A DNA stretch of 64,000 nucleotides from Clostridiales bacterium (GCA_029256575.1 JAQSXR010000002.1:136272-200271), one strand, 5' to 3'. Counted from the stretch's first letter, positions 1 to 8,286 are shown. A program made the numbers and translations. Notes: generated from the letters alone by a model not told the origin.

Positions 1-115
1 CGCTAACTTCATTTTCTTTCGTATATCCATATGTTGTTGTCTCTCCGTATTTTTCAAAAACGGTAAGGTCAAGGTCATCACCTAATGTATTTGCATCCAA
101 AATAGCAATCTTCAT
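1..115 (-). CDS. D-isomer-specific 2-hydroxyacid dehydrogenase, N-terminal fragment
   Basis: Only the first 38 codons are inside the window; the gene runs off the left edge. The visible start, MKIAILDANTLGDDLDL, followed by a short run ending near TFEKYGE-like residues, is typical of the first beta strand of NAD-dependent D-2-hydroxyacid dehydrogenases (hydroxypyruvate or glycerate dehydrogenase type). These reversibly reduce 2-keto acids with NADH in the cytoplasm. A GGAGG ribosome site lies just upstream at 123-127. No catalytic residue or Rossmann motif is visible, so the substrate cannot be named. The family call is an inference from the N-terminus alone. Confidence 0.6.
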   Translation of the reverse strand, partial: MKIAILDANTLGDDLDLTVFEKYGETTTYGYTKENEVS

Positions 116-144
116 ATAAAAACCTCCATACAATAATAATATTA

Positions 145-204
145 CAAGTCCCTTACAGATTAAGAACCACTCGAACGTGTTTCGATTAATCTGTAAAGGA
201 CTTG
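145..204. repeat. 20-bp inverted repeat, possible terminator or operator
   Basis: The arms at 145-164 and 185-204 are complementary at 18 of 20 positions, and a short inner TCGAA/TTCGA pairing sits in the loop. It lies between the end of the ABC/GntR operon and the dehydrogenase start. There is no T-run after it on the minus strand, so it may be a non-canonical terminator, a leader hairpin or a protein-binding site. Confidence 0.45.
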
Positions 205-258
205 ATATTCCTAATTAAATATATATCATAAAAATTACATTTCTTCAATTACTTTTGC

Positions 259-351
259 TTATGACAAATTAATATATTTTTTCTTCTGACTTCGTAGCAT
301 AATACCTATCAACGCTGTAATTAAAGCAATTTTTGTAATTTTCATAATCAT
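259..351 (-). CDS. Small membrane peptide, 30 aa, last gene of the ABC transporter operon
   Basis: A 30-codon reading frame starting ATG-ATT-ATG-AAA, 31 bp after the stop of the ABC permease gene. Upstream is a good purine-rich ribosome site (AAAAAGGGGGAT). The peptide has one short hydrophobic stretch (about residues 5-18, ITKIALITALIGIM) followed by a basic tail with RSQKKK, the layout of a single-span membrane peptide with a positive-inside end. No family is recognised. Position and ribosome site suggest co-transcription with the transporter; it could be an accessory or regulatory peptide of that transporter. It is short enough that chance cannot be ruled out. Confidence 0.45.
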   Translation of the reverse strand: MIMKITKIALITALIGIMLRSQKKKYINLS

Positions 352-382
352 ATATTTATCCCCTTTTTGTATAGTTTATCTT

Positions 383-1123
383 TTATTCTTTTATTGTTGC
401 CCTTCTAATTAATAAGTAGGTAAACCCTCCAATGATTGCTATTGCACACAAACCACTTAATACCGCCATATATGGATTACTAGCCCCATTATAGATACCC
501 AATGCTTTTGCAAAAAACAAATATATATTATAAGATACTTTTCCTTTTGTTACAACATCTAGGTATGGTATACCTATTGTAACAAATACTGGTACCCCAA
601 TTGATATTGTTAACTTTAATCCTTTGTTTAGTCTATAATATAGTGTTGTTATTAAGTATCCTATGACAGCTACTACTGTATAAATAACTACTGACCATAA
701 AATTCCTTCTAATACATTTTCTGCTGTATATTTTAGTGTTCCATATCTTCCACTATATATTCCAATAAACAACGAATTATATTCAGAAATTTTCGAAAAA
801 ATCATTCCAATTATAAGATCAATAAAAGTCATTAATGTTGCGATTGAAAATAAGTTTAATAAACTACTAATAAATAACGTTTTTCTTGAAACACCATTTG
901 CCAGAGCAAAATTAAACTCCGATTTGAAAGAATTTAAACCAGTTACAAAAATAAATATTACTGAACTCATTTCTATTGAATTAGAAGATCCTGCCTCTCC
1001 TGGAGAAAATGCATTATTTAAAATAGAAATCGCGATACTTACTCCAATTAGAATACCATAAAAAATAATTAAAGACTTTCTTGCTCTGCTAAATTGATAT
1101 TTTGTACTTGTTAATATTCTCAT
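383..1123 (-). CDS. ABC-2 type transporter permease subunit
   Basis: Membrane subunit of an ABC transporter. About six hydrophobic segments are visible (around residues 20-38, 55-70, 90-115, 145-170, 175-195 and 215-240 of 246), with little soluble sequence, as in ABC-2 permeases that pair with YtrB-like ATPases. It follows the ATPase gene by 11 bp and is the third gene of a GntR-ATPase-permease operon. The ATG at 1123 is preferred over an upstream GTG at 1129, because GGAGG then lies 7 nt upstream of it. Substrate unknown; in related YtrA-type operons the transporter answers cell-envelope stress or handles small peptides or ions. Confidence 0.75.
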   Translation of the reverse strand: MRILTSTKYQFSRARKSLIIFYGILIGVSIAISILNNAFSPGEAGSSNSIEMSSVIFIFVTGLNSFKSEFNFALANGVSRKTLFISSLLNLFSIATLMTFIDLIIGMIFSKISEYNSLFIGIYSGRYGTLKYTAENVLEGILWSVVIYTVVAVIGYLITTLYYRLNKGLKLTISIGVPVFVTIGIPYLDVVTKGKVSYNIYLFFAKALGIYNGASNPYMAVLSGLCAIAIIGGFTYLLIRRATIKE

Positions 1124-1134
1124 ATTCACCCCTC

Positions 1135-1986
1135 CTACGCATTCGTAAGCTGTATAAACAGCTTCTGCAAGTCTAATTTCGAAATTTCTAGATCATTTGG
1201 TACCGTTGATTTATCTAGACTACCAACAACATATGCTGTCTTAAGTCCACCTAAGGTATCAACCCCAATAACTTGTTTATTTTCAATAAATTCATCAATC
1301 TTACTAGCCACTCCTGAGATTGCATAGCCTCTTGAGAGTACATTCTCGATGCTATCATTCATTATTAATTCTCCGTCTTTAATTATAATTACTTTCTCAA
1401 TAATGTCTGCTACTTCCTCTATTAAGTGTGTTGAGATTACGATAGTTCTTGGTCGTTCACTATAATTTGCAATTAGCTCTTTATAGAATAAATCTCTATG
1501 ATTTGCATCTAAACCAAGTACAGGTTCATCTAGTAAAATGATTGGTGCATTGCAGGAAAGTGCAATAATAATCTTAAAAATAGACGAATATCCTGTTGAT
1601 AGTTCTTTTACTTTCTTATTTATTTTGAGTCCAAATTTATCTGCTAGTGTCAAAGAGTATTCTACGTCAAAATCCGGATAAAACACTTTTGACCACTTAA
1701 ATACTTCTTTTACTTTTATTCCATCAAGATATAAGTTTTTTTCCATCATGCAATATATTTTTGAAAGGACTTTATCATTTTCACAAACATTTTCCCCATC
1801 TACATATACTTCACCATTTGTAGGAAATAATTTATTTGTCATTATGTTTAACAATGTTGACTTACCTGCACCATTTCTTCCAAGCAAACCATAAATCTTA
1901 TTTTCTTCAAATTCGAATGATACGTTTTTCAATGCGTTAACTTTTCCGAAGTTCTTACTTAAATCTTTAACTATTATTTTACTCAT
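1135..1986 (-). CDS. ABC transporter ATP-binding protein, YtrB-like
   Basis: Cytoplasmic ATPase of the transporter, 283 aa. Walker A GRNGAGKSTLL is near residue 36, Walker B IILLDEPVLGLD near 149, followed by an H-loop STHLIEE near 184. The signature motif is atypical, LSTGYSS instead of LSGGQ, as in the ABC-2/YtrB and multidrug ATPases that partner small permeases. It overlaps the GntR gene by 4 bp (ATGA), indicating translational coupling, and is followed by the permease. The C-terminal ~70 residues are the extension usual in this subfamily. Confidence 0.88.
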   Translation of the reverse strand: MSKIIVKDLSKNFGKVNALKNVSFEFEENKIYGLLGRNGAGKSTLLNIMTNKLFPTNGEVYVDGENVCENDKVLSKIYCMMEKNLYLDGIKVKEVFKWSKVFYPDFDVEYSLTLADKFGLKINKKVKELSTGYSSIFKIIIALSCNAPIILLDEPVLGLDANHRDLFYKELIANYSERPRTIVISTHLIEEVADIIEKVIIIKDGELIMNDSIENVLSRGYAISGVASKIDEFIENKQVIGVDTLGGLKTAYVVGSLDKSTVPNDLEISKLDLQKLFIQLTNA

Positions 1987-2351
1987 TCTCCATACCCTCT
2001 TTCTATCATCTTCACAATATCTGTCTTTGAAATGTTAAGTTTTTTTGCTTCATCTACCATATTTTTAATAAAATTTTCAAAAAATGCAACTTGCCTTTTT
2101 TCTACCAGTTTCTCGACTGCACCGCTTGATACAAACATTCCAACCCCTCTTTTCTTATAAATTACTTCATTATCTACTAATAGATTAATCCCTTTTAGTG
2201 CTGTTGCTGGGTTTATCTTATAATTAATAGAAATTTCTGTTGTTGATGGTATTTGTGTTTCTTCTGGAAAAGCTCCTGATATAATTGCATCTTCAATACC
2301 TTCTGATAACTGAACATAAATTGGTTTTTCATCTTCAAAATTTACTAACAT
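1983..2351 (-). CDS. GntR family transcriptional regulator, YtrA subfamily
   Basis: A short (122 aa) GntR regulator. The N-terminal winged helix-turn-helix starts EKPIYVQLSEGIEDAII and carries IPSTTEISINYKINPATA; the remaining ~45 residues form the brief dimerisation tail typical of the YtrA subfamily, which lacks a large ligand domain. It is the first gene of the operon with an ABC ATPase and permease, so it probably represses its own operon, as YtrA proteins do. GAGGAGG lies 8 nt before the ATG. A strong promoter and a repeated AACCAAA motif lie upstream. Confidence 0.88.
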   Translation of the reverse strand: MLVNFEDEKPIYVQLSEGIEDAIISGAFPEETQIPSTTEISINYKINPATALKGINLLVDNEVIYKKRGVGMFVSSGAVEKLVEKRQVAFFENFIKNMVDEAKKLNISKTDIVKMIERGYGE

Positions 2352-2360
2352 TAGTGCACC

Positions 2361-2454
2361 TCCTCGCTATTTCACTTTTTGGTTATTCAGTTGTTTGGTT
2401 CTTTGGTTAATTACCTCTGTAACTAACTATAGTACATAATATATAAATTGTCAA
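2361..2454 (-). promoter_or_regulatory. Promoter and probable autoregulatory operator of the GntR/ABC operon
   Basis: Reading the minus strand, the -35 TTGACA is at 2449-2454 and the -10 TATAGT at 2426-2431, with an exact 17-bp spacer. Just downstream, about 2380-2410, the motif AACCAAA occurs three times with small variations. Location over the start of transcription and the YtrA-type gene make this a likely operator; that part is inference. Confidence 0.7.
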
Positions 2455-2472
2455 TACCCTTTTATATAAATA

Positions 2473-2516
2473 TTAAAAAAAAATATTTCAATATAAGGCA
2501 AGCTTACATTGAAATA
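2473..2516 (-). terminator. Rho-independent terminator after the HAD phosphatase gene
   Basis: TATTTCAAT at 2484-2492 pairs with ATTGAAATA at 2508-2516. On the minus strand the stem is followed by nine Ts. A T-run on the other side also makes it potentially bidirectional. Confidence 0.75.
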
Positions 2517-2560
2517 ACTTTTTTTATTTATATTGGATTTACAACATAACCAGTCTAAAG

Positions 2561-3211
2561 TTAGTTGCATATTATTTTTTCGAGTTCATCCGTATTACTA
2601 ACGATAAATTTTGCTCCATTTGATACTAACTCATCATAATCTCTAAATCCCCACAGAACCCCACAGCTATCTATGCCTGCATTATTTGCAGTTAACATAT
2701 CAATATCACTATCTCCTACATAAAGAACTTCAAGTTTATTTAAATTTAGTGTTTTAATTACTTCATTTACAGTTGTTGGGTCAGGTTTTTCCAGATATCC
2801 TTTTCGATGCCCTATCGCGATACTTATGCGGTCTCCAAAGTATGTCTTAAGCACCTCTTCTATAAATTCATGAGGTTTATTTGAAACAACTGCTATTTTT
2901 ATATCTTTCATAATTAACTTATCTAAAAGTTCGATTATTCCTTCATACGGAGAAGTGTTGTCCTCTTTATGGCTAGAATAGTACTCATCAAAATATACAG
3001 CTGCTAAATCTATATTATTGATGGTTTTTTTATCATTTGGTAACATTCTTTCTATAAGTTGTCTTCGACCACTTCCAACAAAATATCTGAAATTACTCAT
3101 TTCATGTGTTGGAAATCCAAGCTTTTCAAGTGCATAATTTGAAGCTAACGCCAAATCCTCTAAAGTATTAAGAAGCGTCCCGTCTAAATCAAAAATAACT
3201 GCCTTATACAT
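2561..3211 (-). CDS. HAD-superfamily phosphatase, phosphoglycolate phosphatase-like
   Basis: A cytoplasmic 216-aa haloacid dehalogenase-type phosphatase. Motif I DLDGTLL is at residues 8-14 (both Asp of DxD present), motif II is VVSNKPH near 110, and motif III/IV is the Lys of EKPDPTT and GDSDIDML near 167. The helical cap between motifs I and II matches the Gph/PpaX subgroup, acting on phosphoglycolate, pyrophosphate or a sugar phosphate. The ATG at 3211 has AAAGGATG upstream and is preferred over a TTG one codon earlier. It is monocistronic with its own terminator. The exact substrate cannot be told from sequence. Confidence 0.85.
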   Translation of the reverse strand: MYKAVIFDLDGTLLNTLEDLALASNYALEKLGFPTHEMSNFRYFVGSGRRQLIERMLPNDKKTINNIDLAAVYFDEYYSSHKEDNTSPYEGIIELLDKLIMKDIKIAVVSNKPHEFIEEVLKTYFGDRISIAIGHRKGYLEKPDPTTVNEVIKTLNLNKLEVLYVGDSDIDMLTANNAGIDSCGVLWGFRDYDELVSNGAKFIVSNTDELEKIICN

Positions 3212-3232
3212 CAAATCATCCTTTCTTTCTGT

Positions 3233-3280
3233 AAAAAGCCAATGAAAAAGCCCAAAAGGTAATGGACTATTTCAATGGCC
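3233..3280 (-). terminator. Terminator of the MacB-like ABC operon
   Basis: Arms 3238-3246 and 3271-3279 (GCCATTGAA against TTCATTGGC, one mismatch), followed on the minus strand by five Ts. It separates the permease stop from the HAD phosphatase gene. Confidence 0.55.
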
Positions 3281-3292
3281 ATTTTTTTATTA

Positions 3293-4642
3293 TTACTCAG
3301 TTTTTAGTGCTTCAAGGGCACGAATCTTAGTCGCTCTTCTAGCAGGATAATACCCGGAAAGCATACCAACTGCAAGTGAAAATACTAAAGCCACTAATAC
3401 TAACCAAAATGGAATTATTGATACTTTAGAAGTAACTTGTTCTCCATAATAACCCCCGCCGCCTCCAATTACACCACCTAGTAAATCTGCTCCATATTTA
3501 TTAACTAGGAAGGAAGCAATATAGCTCATTATTATACCAAATATTCCTCCAAATAATCCAATTAGGGTTGATTCAAACAAAAATAGTTTACGAATATCGG
3601 TTACTAAACATCCAAGAACCTTCATAACACCAATTTCTTTCGTTCTCTCATATATAGACATAATCATCGTATTAGCAATACCGATTGCTGATACTAATAA
3701 TGAAACAGCCCCAATACCACCAAGAATTAATTGTAGCGTATTCGATGTTTTTTCCATTTCTTTAACCATATCATTTAAGCTGTATGTTTGATAACCCATA
3801 TCGTTTAATTTATCTTCTACTTTAGCTACGTCCTTTAGCTTCTTTACTGAAACTTTAATACTTGAATACGTTTGCATCTCTGTTTCAGCTATCTTCCTAT
3901 CAGCAAGTGGTAACTTTTTGATATATTCTCGATACATTCCTTTAAGAACTTCGATATCCATATAACTACTATAACTATTTTCTTTACTACTTTCCGCAAA
4001 TTGACCCGCTATAACAATTGGTTGTGGTTTAAAATCGATACTAATTTTATCTAAATCTTGACCGCCCCAATTTTCTTCTCCATAACTTGGATCAAACGTA
4101 TACTTAATCGGATCATTTTCTAAATCAACAATAACTTGTTCATAATTCTTAGTATTGTTAAAATAACCATCCCATTGCCCTAGTATAACTCCCTCTAGAT
4201 TTTCTCTGCTTGGCCATTCACCAAACTTTAAGTCTGGCATATCGAAGTCCGCTATTACACTAAAATCCAATGCTTGAACATATAACCAACAAATACCTTT
4301 ACCAGAAACAAGCTTAAGCTGTCTACTCCAAACTGGTGACGCCGCTTTTACGCCTGCTAGTGCCTTTATCGAAGTTACTGCCTCATCATTTAATTTAAGT
4401 GTCGTTTCAACTGGTTTACCCGTTGATTCATCCCAGTTATATGGTACCATAACTTCAATTTGAGTTAAGCTTCCCATTTGCATTATTTGTTTTGTATACG
4501 TTTCAGACATTCCAATTCCTAGCGACATCATGATAATAATAGAGAAAGTTCCAATTACAACACCAATTATTGTTAATGAAGTTCTAGCTTTTCTTCTGGT
4601 TAAATTTCGAATACCCATTGAAAATAAATCAATAATTTTCAT
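3293..4642 (-). CDS. ABC transporter permease, MacB/FtsX family
   Basis: Integral membrane permease of about 449 aa with MacB architecture: N-terminal TM1 (IGVVIGTFSIIIMMSL, residues ~28-43), a long extracytoplasmic MacB_PCD domain (~50-295), then three more TM segments in the FtsX domain (~305-330, 360-385, 415-435). It probably works as mechanotransmission machinery with the ATPase encoded at 7266-8042. A glycine-rich loop (GGVIGGGGGYYG, ~388-400) is unusual. The ATG at 4642 is preferred over a TTG at 4651, because AAAGGG sits at a better distance. The start overlaps the end of the preceding 94-codon gene by 14 bp. Substrate unknown. Confidence 0.85.
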   Translation of the reverse strand: MKIIDLFSMGIRNLTRRKARTSLTIIGVVIGTFSIIIMMSLGIGMSETYTKQIMQMGSLTQIEVMVPYNWDESTGKPVETTLKLNDEAVTSIKALAGVKAASPVWSRQLKLVSGKGICWLYVQALDFSVIADFDMPDLKFGEWPSRENLEGVILGQWDGYFNNTKNYEQVIVDLENDPIKYTFDPSYGEENWGGQDLDKISIDFKPQPIVIAGQFAESSKENSYSSYMDIEVLKGMYREYIKKLPLADRKIAETEMQTYSSIKVSVKKLKDVAKVEDKLNDMGYQTYSLNDMVKEMEKTSNTLQLILGGIGAVSLLVSAIGIANTMIMSIYERTKEIGVMKVLGCLVTDIRKLFLFESTLIGLFGGIFGIIMSYIASFLVNKYGADLLGGVIGGGGGYYGEQVTSKVSIIPFWLVLVALVFSLAVGMLSGYYPARRATKIRALEALKTE

Positions 4643-4913
4643 CGTAATCAAGCCCTTTTTTTATTTTTTTCTTAGCTATTAATAATCCAGCTCCAATACC
4701 TGCTAATAATACCACAACAGTTAAGATAACCAAGAAGACAGTATTCGCAAATATAGATGGCTTCTTTACCTCTATTCCCATTCCCGGGTCATATCCTGGA
4801 TCAATAAATCCCATATCTTTACCTACCATAGCTTCAAAAGTAGAAACACTCTGATTGGATGCATCAGAACTAATTGTTGCAATTGTCATTTCATCATTTA
4901 TCATTACACTCAT
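4629..4913 (-). CDS. Small single-span membrane protein in the MacB-like operon
   Basis: A 94-aa protein with a hydrophilic N-terminal ~55 residues, one strong transmembrane segment (NTVFLVILTVVVLLAGIGAG, ~57-77) and a Lys-rich tail (AKKKIKKG), so the N-terminus is probably outside. Contains a short Gly/Pro repeat, DPGYDPGMG. The gene begins 12 bp after the CARDB-like gene with a perfect GGAGG and overlaps the permease start, so it is translationally coupled to it. No family is recognised. Its tail resembles that of the preceding large surface protein, suggesting both are membrane-anchored parts of one exporter. Confidence 0.7.
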   Translation of the reverse strand: MSVMINDEMTIATISSDASNQSVSTFEAMVGKDMGFIDPGYDPGMGIEVKKPSIFANTVFLVILTVVVLLAGIGAGLLIAKKKIKKGLDYDENY

Positions 4914-4924
4914 TTTAACACCTC

Positions 4925-7336
4925 CTATATTTCTTCTTCACTTCTAAGTTTTTTCTTCTTTTTCGAAATAATAACTCCCTTTGTTACAAGTAATGCTATT
5001 AAGAATAAGCCTATTTCTATACCTATTATCGCTGGGACTGGTAAAATAGGAGCTTTAACTTCTTCAATAGGATCAATCGGCATTCCTGGTTCTGTAGGGA
5101 ACTCTGGTATATAAGGTTCTTGAACAAACATAGTAAAATCTTGTCTAGTCTCAACCAATTCGCCTCTTGAGTTTTCATAAGATACAACTAATGTCCCTGT
5201 AATTTCTCCTGCAGTTTCACACATTATTTCAACATCATAAGTATCACCTTTACCTGGTTCGATATTACCAATGTAAGTTAATGCTTTAATTGGTCTTACT
5301 CCACCTTCAATGGTTGCTTGCACGTTATTCAACTTTGATTTACCCATATTAAAGAACTCAAAACTAATCATTTGTTGTGAAAATGTTTCTGCGTATGGTG
5401 GTACATCAATTCTGTTAATTACAGGTTTTGCAAGCTCGTCTACTGGAATATATATAGTTTCTGATGCTGCTGGAAATGGATTTCCTTCTTCGTCTTCATA
5501 TTCAAAAACAATTTCCAAAGGATAAGAGCCAGAAACAGCATCTGTTTTTACATCGAATGCCATTGTTTTCTCAATTACTTCTTCTGTACCAACATTCTTA
5601 ATATAATAAGTATTACTTCCTTCTGCTACACTAAATACAATAACACCATCTTTATTTGGAGGAGAATTTAATGTGATTTTCATATTGGTAAGTTTCTTTA
5701 CTGCGCTTGTATTTTTAAAGCTAAATGTAAAGTTTATTTGTTGCCCTGCTTTCGCAACTCCCGTATCTACACTAAAGCTATTAATAATAATCTTTGGAGT
5801 TCCTTTTGTTGAGCCTTCTGCTGCTCCTTGCACGTCTGTAATATACACTTTAGATAGTTCCGTATATTCTTTCCCTGAAGCATCTGTATATGCTACTGTT
5901 AGGGTTAATTCGTGCATTCCTTTTGCTATTGATTCAACAGCAGTTAATGGAAAAACAATCTCCGTTGTTGCTGATCCTGCAATATCATTCACGAATTTAA
6001 AATCTGTTTTATCTGTTGGAATAAATGTAGCTGTCGAAAATCCTGTTAGAGTTGCTTTGATATTCTTAGCTGTTTGTGCTCCCTTATTACCTAATTTTAC
6101 AATTATATTAAAATCTGAACCTGGGTCTATCATTGTCTTGTCTTGTAAAGCACTTTGTATCACTAATTTTGGTACAATCGAACTACTTGCAGCACCAGCG
6201 GTTATATATGCAGTATTCGTATCAGTAATTTCTTTACCATCGCTATCTTTATAACTAATCTGAATTTCTACTTCATAAATATCCCCGATTATTGTTGGAG
6301 AAGTAGTAAGACTATATTTGATTGGCTTTATTTCTGCACCAGCAATTTGTGTAAATACATTGGTAGTAGTTACTCCTGATGGAATGAATGTTTCTTTTCC
6401 AAAACCAACTACTTTTACTTTAACGTCATATGCTGGTAATTCTCCAGTATTTTTTAAATCATATGTAATATCAAATTTATCACCAGCCATTATACTGCTG
6501 TCTGATACCTTTAGATTCGTAACCATTAAGTTTGGAGAAGTTTTCCCCTGGCCTGATTCTGCATATACCGTATAGGATCCTGAATAGCTATTTCCTGCGT
6601 CATCCGTGTAAGTATAGCTAAAAGGTATACCGTATGTACCTTTTGTTGCTGCAAGCTTCGCACTAAATTCGATGGTAGTATCTGCTATTCCATTTGAACC
6701 AATTTTTTCAATTCTGTATATATCAGATGTTGATTTAAAAGGAGTGTTTGCAAAATTCGGAGTAATTACTATGTTTTTTGCTAATCCACTTCCGTTATTC
6801 TTAAGTGAGAATTTGACACTGTATGTTCCAGTTGAATTAACCTTTAGTGTGTCAATTACATTTGGAACAATTAATGATGGTACTCCACTTGGTGCTGCTG
6901 CATTAGTTACAACACTAACACCTGCATCATCATAAACATATTTATCACCATTATAATTATATTCAATCTTACAGCTAATTCTGTCCCCTTCACCTTTGTA
7001 CGTCCCAGCAAGAGAGACCTCAACCTCATCATCTTTATTTACTAATGCAGATGAGTAACCTGCTGTAACAAAAAAAGATGAGCCAGATGAACTTGGTGTA
7101 ACCATGAAATTCTCCATGTTATGATCTGTATTCTTAATTTTAACAGTTACTATTACCTTATCCCCAGATTTAGAAGGAATTACATCGGTTGTCTGAGTTA
7201 TATATGATATTACTACCCCATTTGCTCCTGTGTGCGTCGTTGCTGCATAGGATAATTTGCTAAAGTTAGTTAGCAATACTGATGCGATCAGTAACATTAT
7301 CGAAATTTTCTTTGCTATTTTCTGAAACACTTTCAT
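4925..7336 (-). CDS. Large membrane-anchored surface protein with CARDB-like repeats
   Basis: An 803-aa protein with a signal peptide (KKISIMLLIASVLLTN, cleavage near SYAATT, residue ~32), four to five Ig-like/CARDB-type repeats of ~110-130 residues, and a C-terminal TM segment followed by KKKKKLRSEEEI. Each repeat has a conserved pattern: KAGQ or MAGD or DPGS, then a FSFKNTS or YDLKNTG strand, ending YEDEEGN or YTDASGK or YKDSDGK. This resembles archaeal and clostridial S-layer-like COG1361 proteins found beside MacB exporters. It starts 71 bp inside the ATPase gene; GAGGAGG before the ATG supports this start. Probably the extracytoplasmic partner of the exporter (inference). Confidence 0.8.
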   Translation of the reverse strand: MKVFQKIAKKISIMLLIASVLLTNFSKLSYAATTHTGANGVVISYITQTTDVIPSKSGDKVIVTVKIKNTDHNMENFMVTPSSSGSSFFVTAGYSSALVNKDDEVEVSLAGTYKGEGDRISCKIEYNYNGDKYVYDDAGVSVVTNAAAPSGVPSLIVPNVIDTLKVNSTGTYSVKFSLKNNGSGLAKNIVITPNFANTPFKSTSDIYRIEKIGSNGIADTTIEFSAKLAATKGTYGIPFSYTYTDDAGNSYSGSYTVYAESGQGKTSPNLMVTNLKVSDSSIMAGDKFDITYDLKNTGELPAYDVKVKVVGFGKETFIPSGVTTTNVFTQIAGAEIKPIKYSLTTSPTIIGDIYEVEIQISYKDSDGKEITDTNTAYITAGAASSSIVPKLVIQSALQDKTMIDPGSDFNIIVKLGNKGAQTAKNIKATLTGFSTATFIPTDKTDFKFVNDIAGSATTEIVFPLTAVESIAKGMHELTLTVAYTDASGKEYTELSKVYITDVQGAAEGSTKGTPKIIINSFSVDTGVAKAGQQINFTFSFKNTSAVKKLTNMKITLNSPPNKDGVIVFSVAEGSNTYYIKNVGTEEVIEKTMAFDVKTDAVSGSYPLEIVFEYEDEEGNPFPAASETIYIPVDELAKPVINRIDVPPYAETFSQQMISFEFFNMGKSKLNNVQATIEGGVRPIKALTYIGNIEPGKGDTYDVEIMCETAGEITGTLVVSYENSRGELVETRQDFTMFVQEPYIPEFPTEPGMPIDPIEEVKAPILPVPAIIGIEIGLFLIALLVTKGVIISKKKKKLRSEEEI

Positions 7337-8042
7337 TGTTTAAATCCTCCTCATTTTTTACTACTTCTATCGATTGAATTTTTCCATCAAAGATACGTAT
7401 AATCCTGTCTGCATATTTTGCAATTTCACTATCATGTGTAACTAATATTATGGTTTGATTATTTTCTCTTGCAATGTCTCGAATTAACTTAATAACTTCT
7501 TTTGTTGTCTTAGAATCCAAATTTCCTGTCGGTTCATCTGCAAAAACAATATCAGGTTTTGCCACAAATGCCCTCGCTATACCAACTCTTTGCTGTTGAC
7601 CACCACTCATTTCCTTTGGCTTATGTTTCATTCTATTACCAAGACCAACTGCTTTCAACATGCTTGCTGATCTTTTATCTCTTGCCTTTTTACTTATTCG
7701 TTTAAATACTAAAGGTAATGCTACATTCTCAAGCGCTGTCATCGATCCGATTAAATTATAAGATTGAAAAACAAAACCTAAATATTTTTGTCTAAACTTT
7801 GCAAGTTGCTTTTCATTCATTTTATGTATAGGTTTACCCTCAATCAGAATTTCACCCTTTGTCCTTCTCTCAATACCTGCTAATAAATTGAGCAGTGTCG
7901 ATTTTCCAGAACCTGAAGATCCCAAAAGACAACAAACTTCGCCTTTATTTATATCAAAGCTTACATCATCCACAGCACGAATTACTTCATCGCCCATTCT
8001 ATATATTTTCGTTAGATTCTTAACTTGTATAATTGCCTCCAC
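7266..8042 (-). CDS. ABC transporter ATP-binding protein, MacB/LolD type
   Basis: 258-aa cytoplasmic ATPase. Walker A GSSGSGKST is near residue 41, the signature MSGGQQQRVGIARA near 143, Walker B IVFADEPTGNLD near 164, and the H-loop VTHD near 200. The pattern GNLDS after Walker B is characteristic of the MacB/LolD/FtsE group that drives FtsX-type permeases. It is the first gene of a four-gene operon. It starts at GTG with AAGGGGG 7 nt upstream. Its last ~35 residues are acidic, Asn- and Ser-rich, beyond the usual domain, and coincide with the 71-bp overlap with the next gene. Confidence 0.92.
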   Translation of the reverse strand: MEAIIQVKNLTKIYRMGDEVIRAVDDVSFDINKGEVCCLLGSSGSGKSTLLNLLAGIERRTKGEILIEGKPIHKMNEKQLAKFRQKYLGFVFQSYNLIGSMTALENVALPLVFKRISKKARDKRSASMLKAVGLGNRMKHKPKEMSGGQQQRVGIARAFVAKPDIVFADEPTGNLDSKTTKEVIKLIRDIARENNQTIILVTHDSEIAKYADRIIRIFDGKIQSIEVVKNEEDLNNESVSENSKENFDNVTDRISIAN

Positions 8043-8079
8043 TTTCTCACCCCCTTGTTCAAAACTTACTACTAAATAT

Positions 8080-8107
8080 AGTATACAATATTACTACGAA
8101 TTAGCAA
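8080..8107 (-). promoter_or_regulatory. Promoter of the MacB-like operon
   Basis: Minus-strand -35 TTGCTA (8102-8107) and -10 TATACT (8080-8085) with a 16-bp spacer, about 40 bp upstream of the GTG start of the ATPase gene. Confidence 0.6.
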
Positions 8108-8229
8108 TTATTTTCCTGACATGAAACGAACTACATTACAATATTACTTTGTTTCCTTTTTTAGACGAAATAAAAATATATAAGTTCCACATATTGTAAA
8201 GATTACCAAAATAATTTATATAGTATAAT

Positions 8230-8285
8230 AAAAAAAAACGAAGGATATTACCCACCATTATAGTGGATGATTTCCTTCGTTTTTT
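8230..8285 (-). terminator. Terminator of rnpB
   Basis: A long stem, AACGAAGGA with TCCTTCGTT plus an inner CCACTA/TAGTGG pairing, followed on the minus strand by a run of nine or more Ts. It directly follows the RNase P RNA 3' end. Confidence 0.85.
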
Positions 8286-8286
8286 A

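Noticed and set aside
5310-6935. Four plus-strand frames opposite the CARDB-like gene
   Set aside because: Shadow frames of a long Ser/Thr/Val-rich gene; no ribosome sites and no family resemblance.
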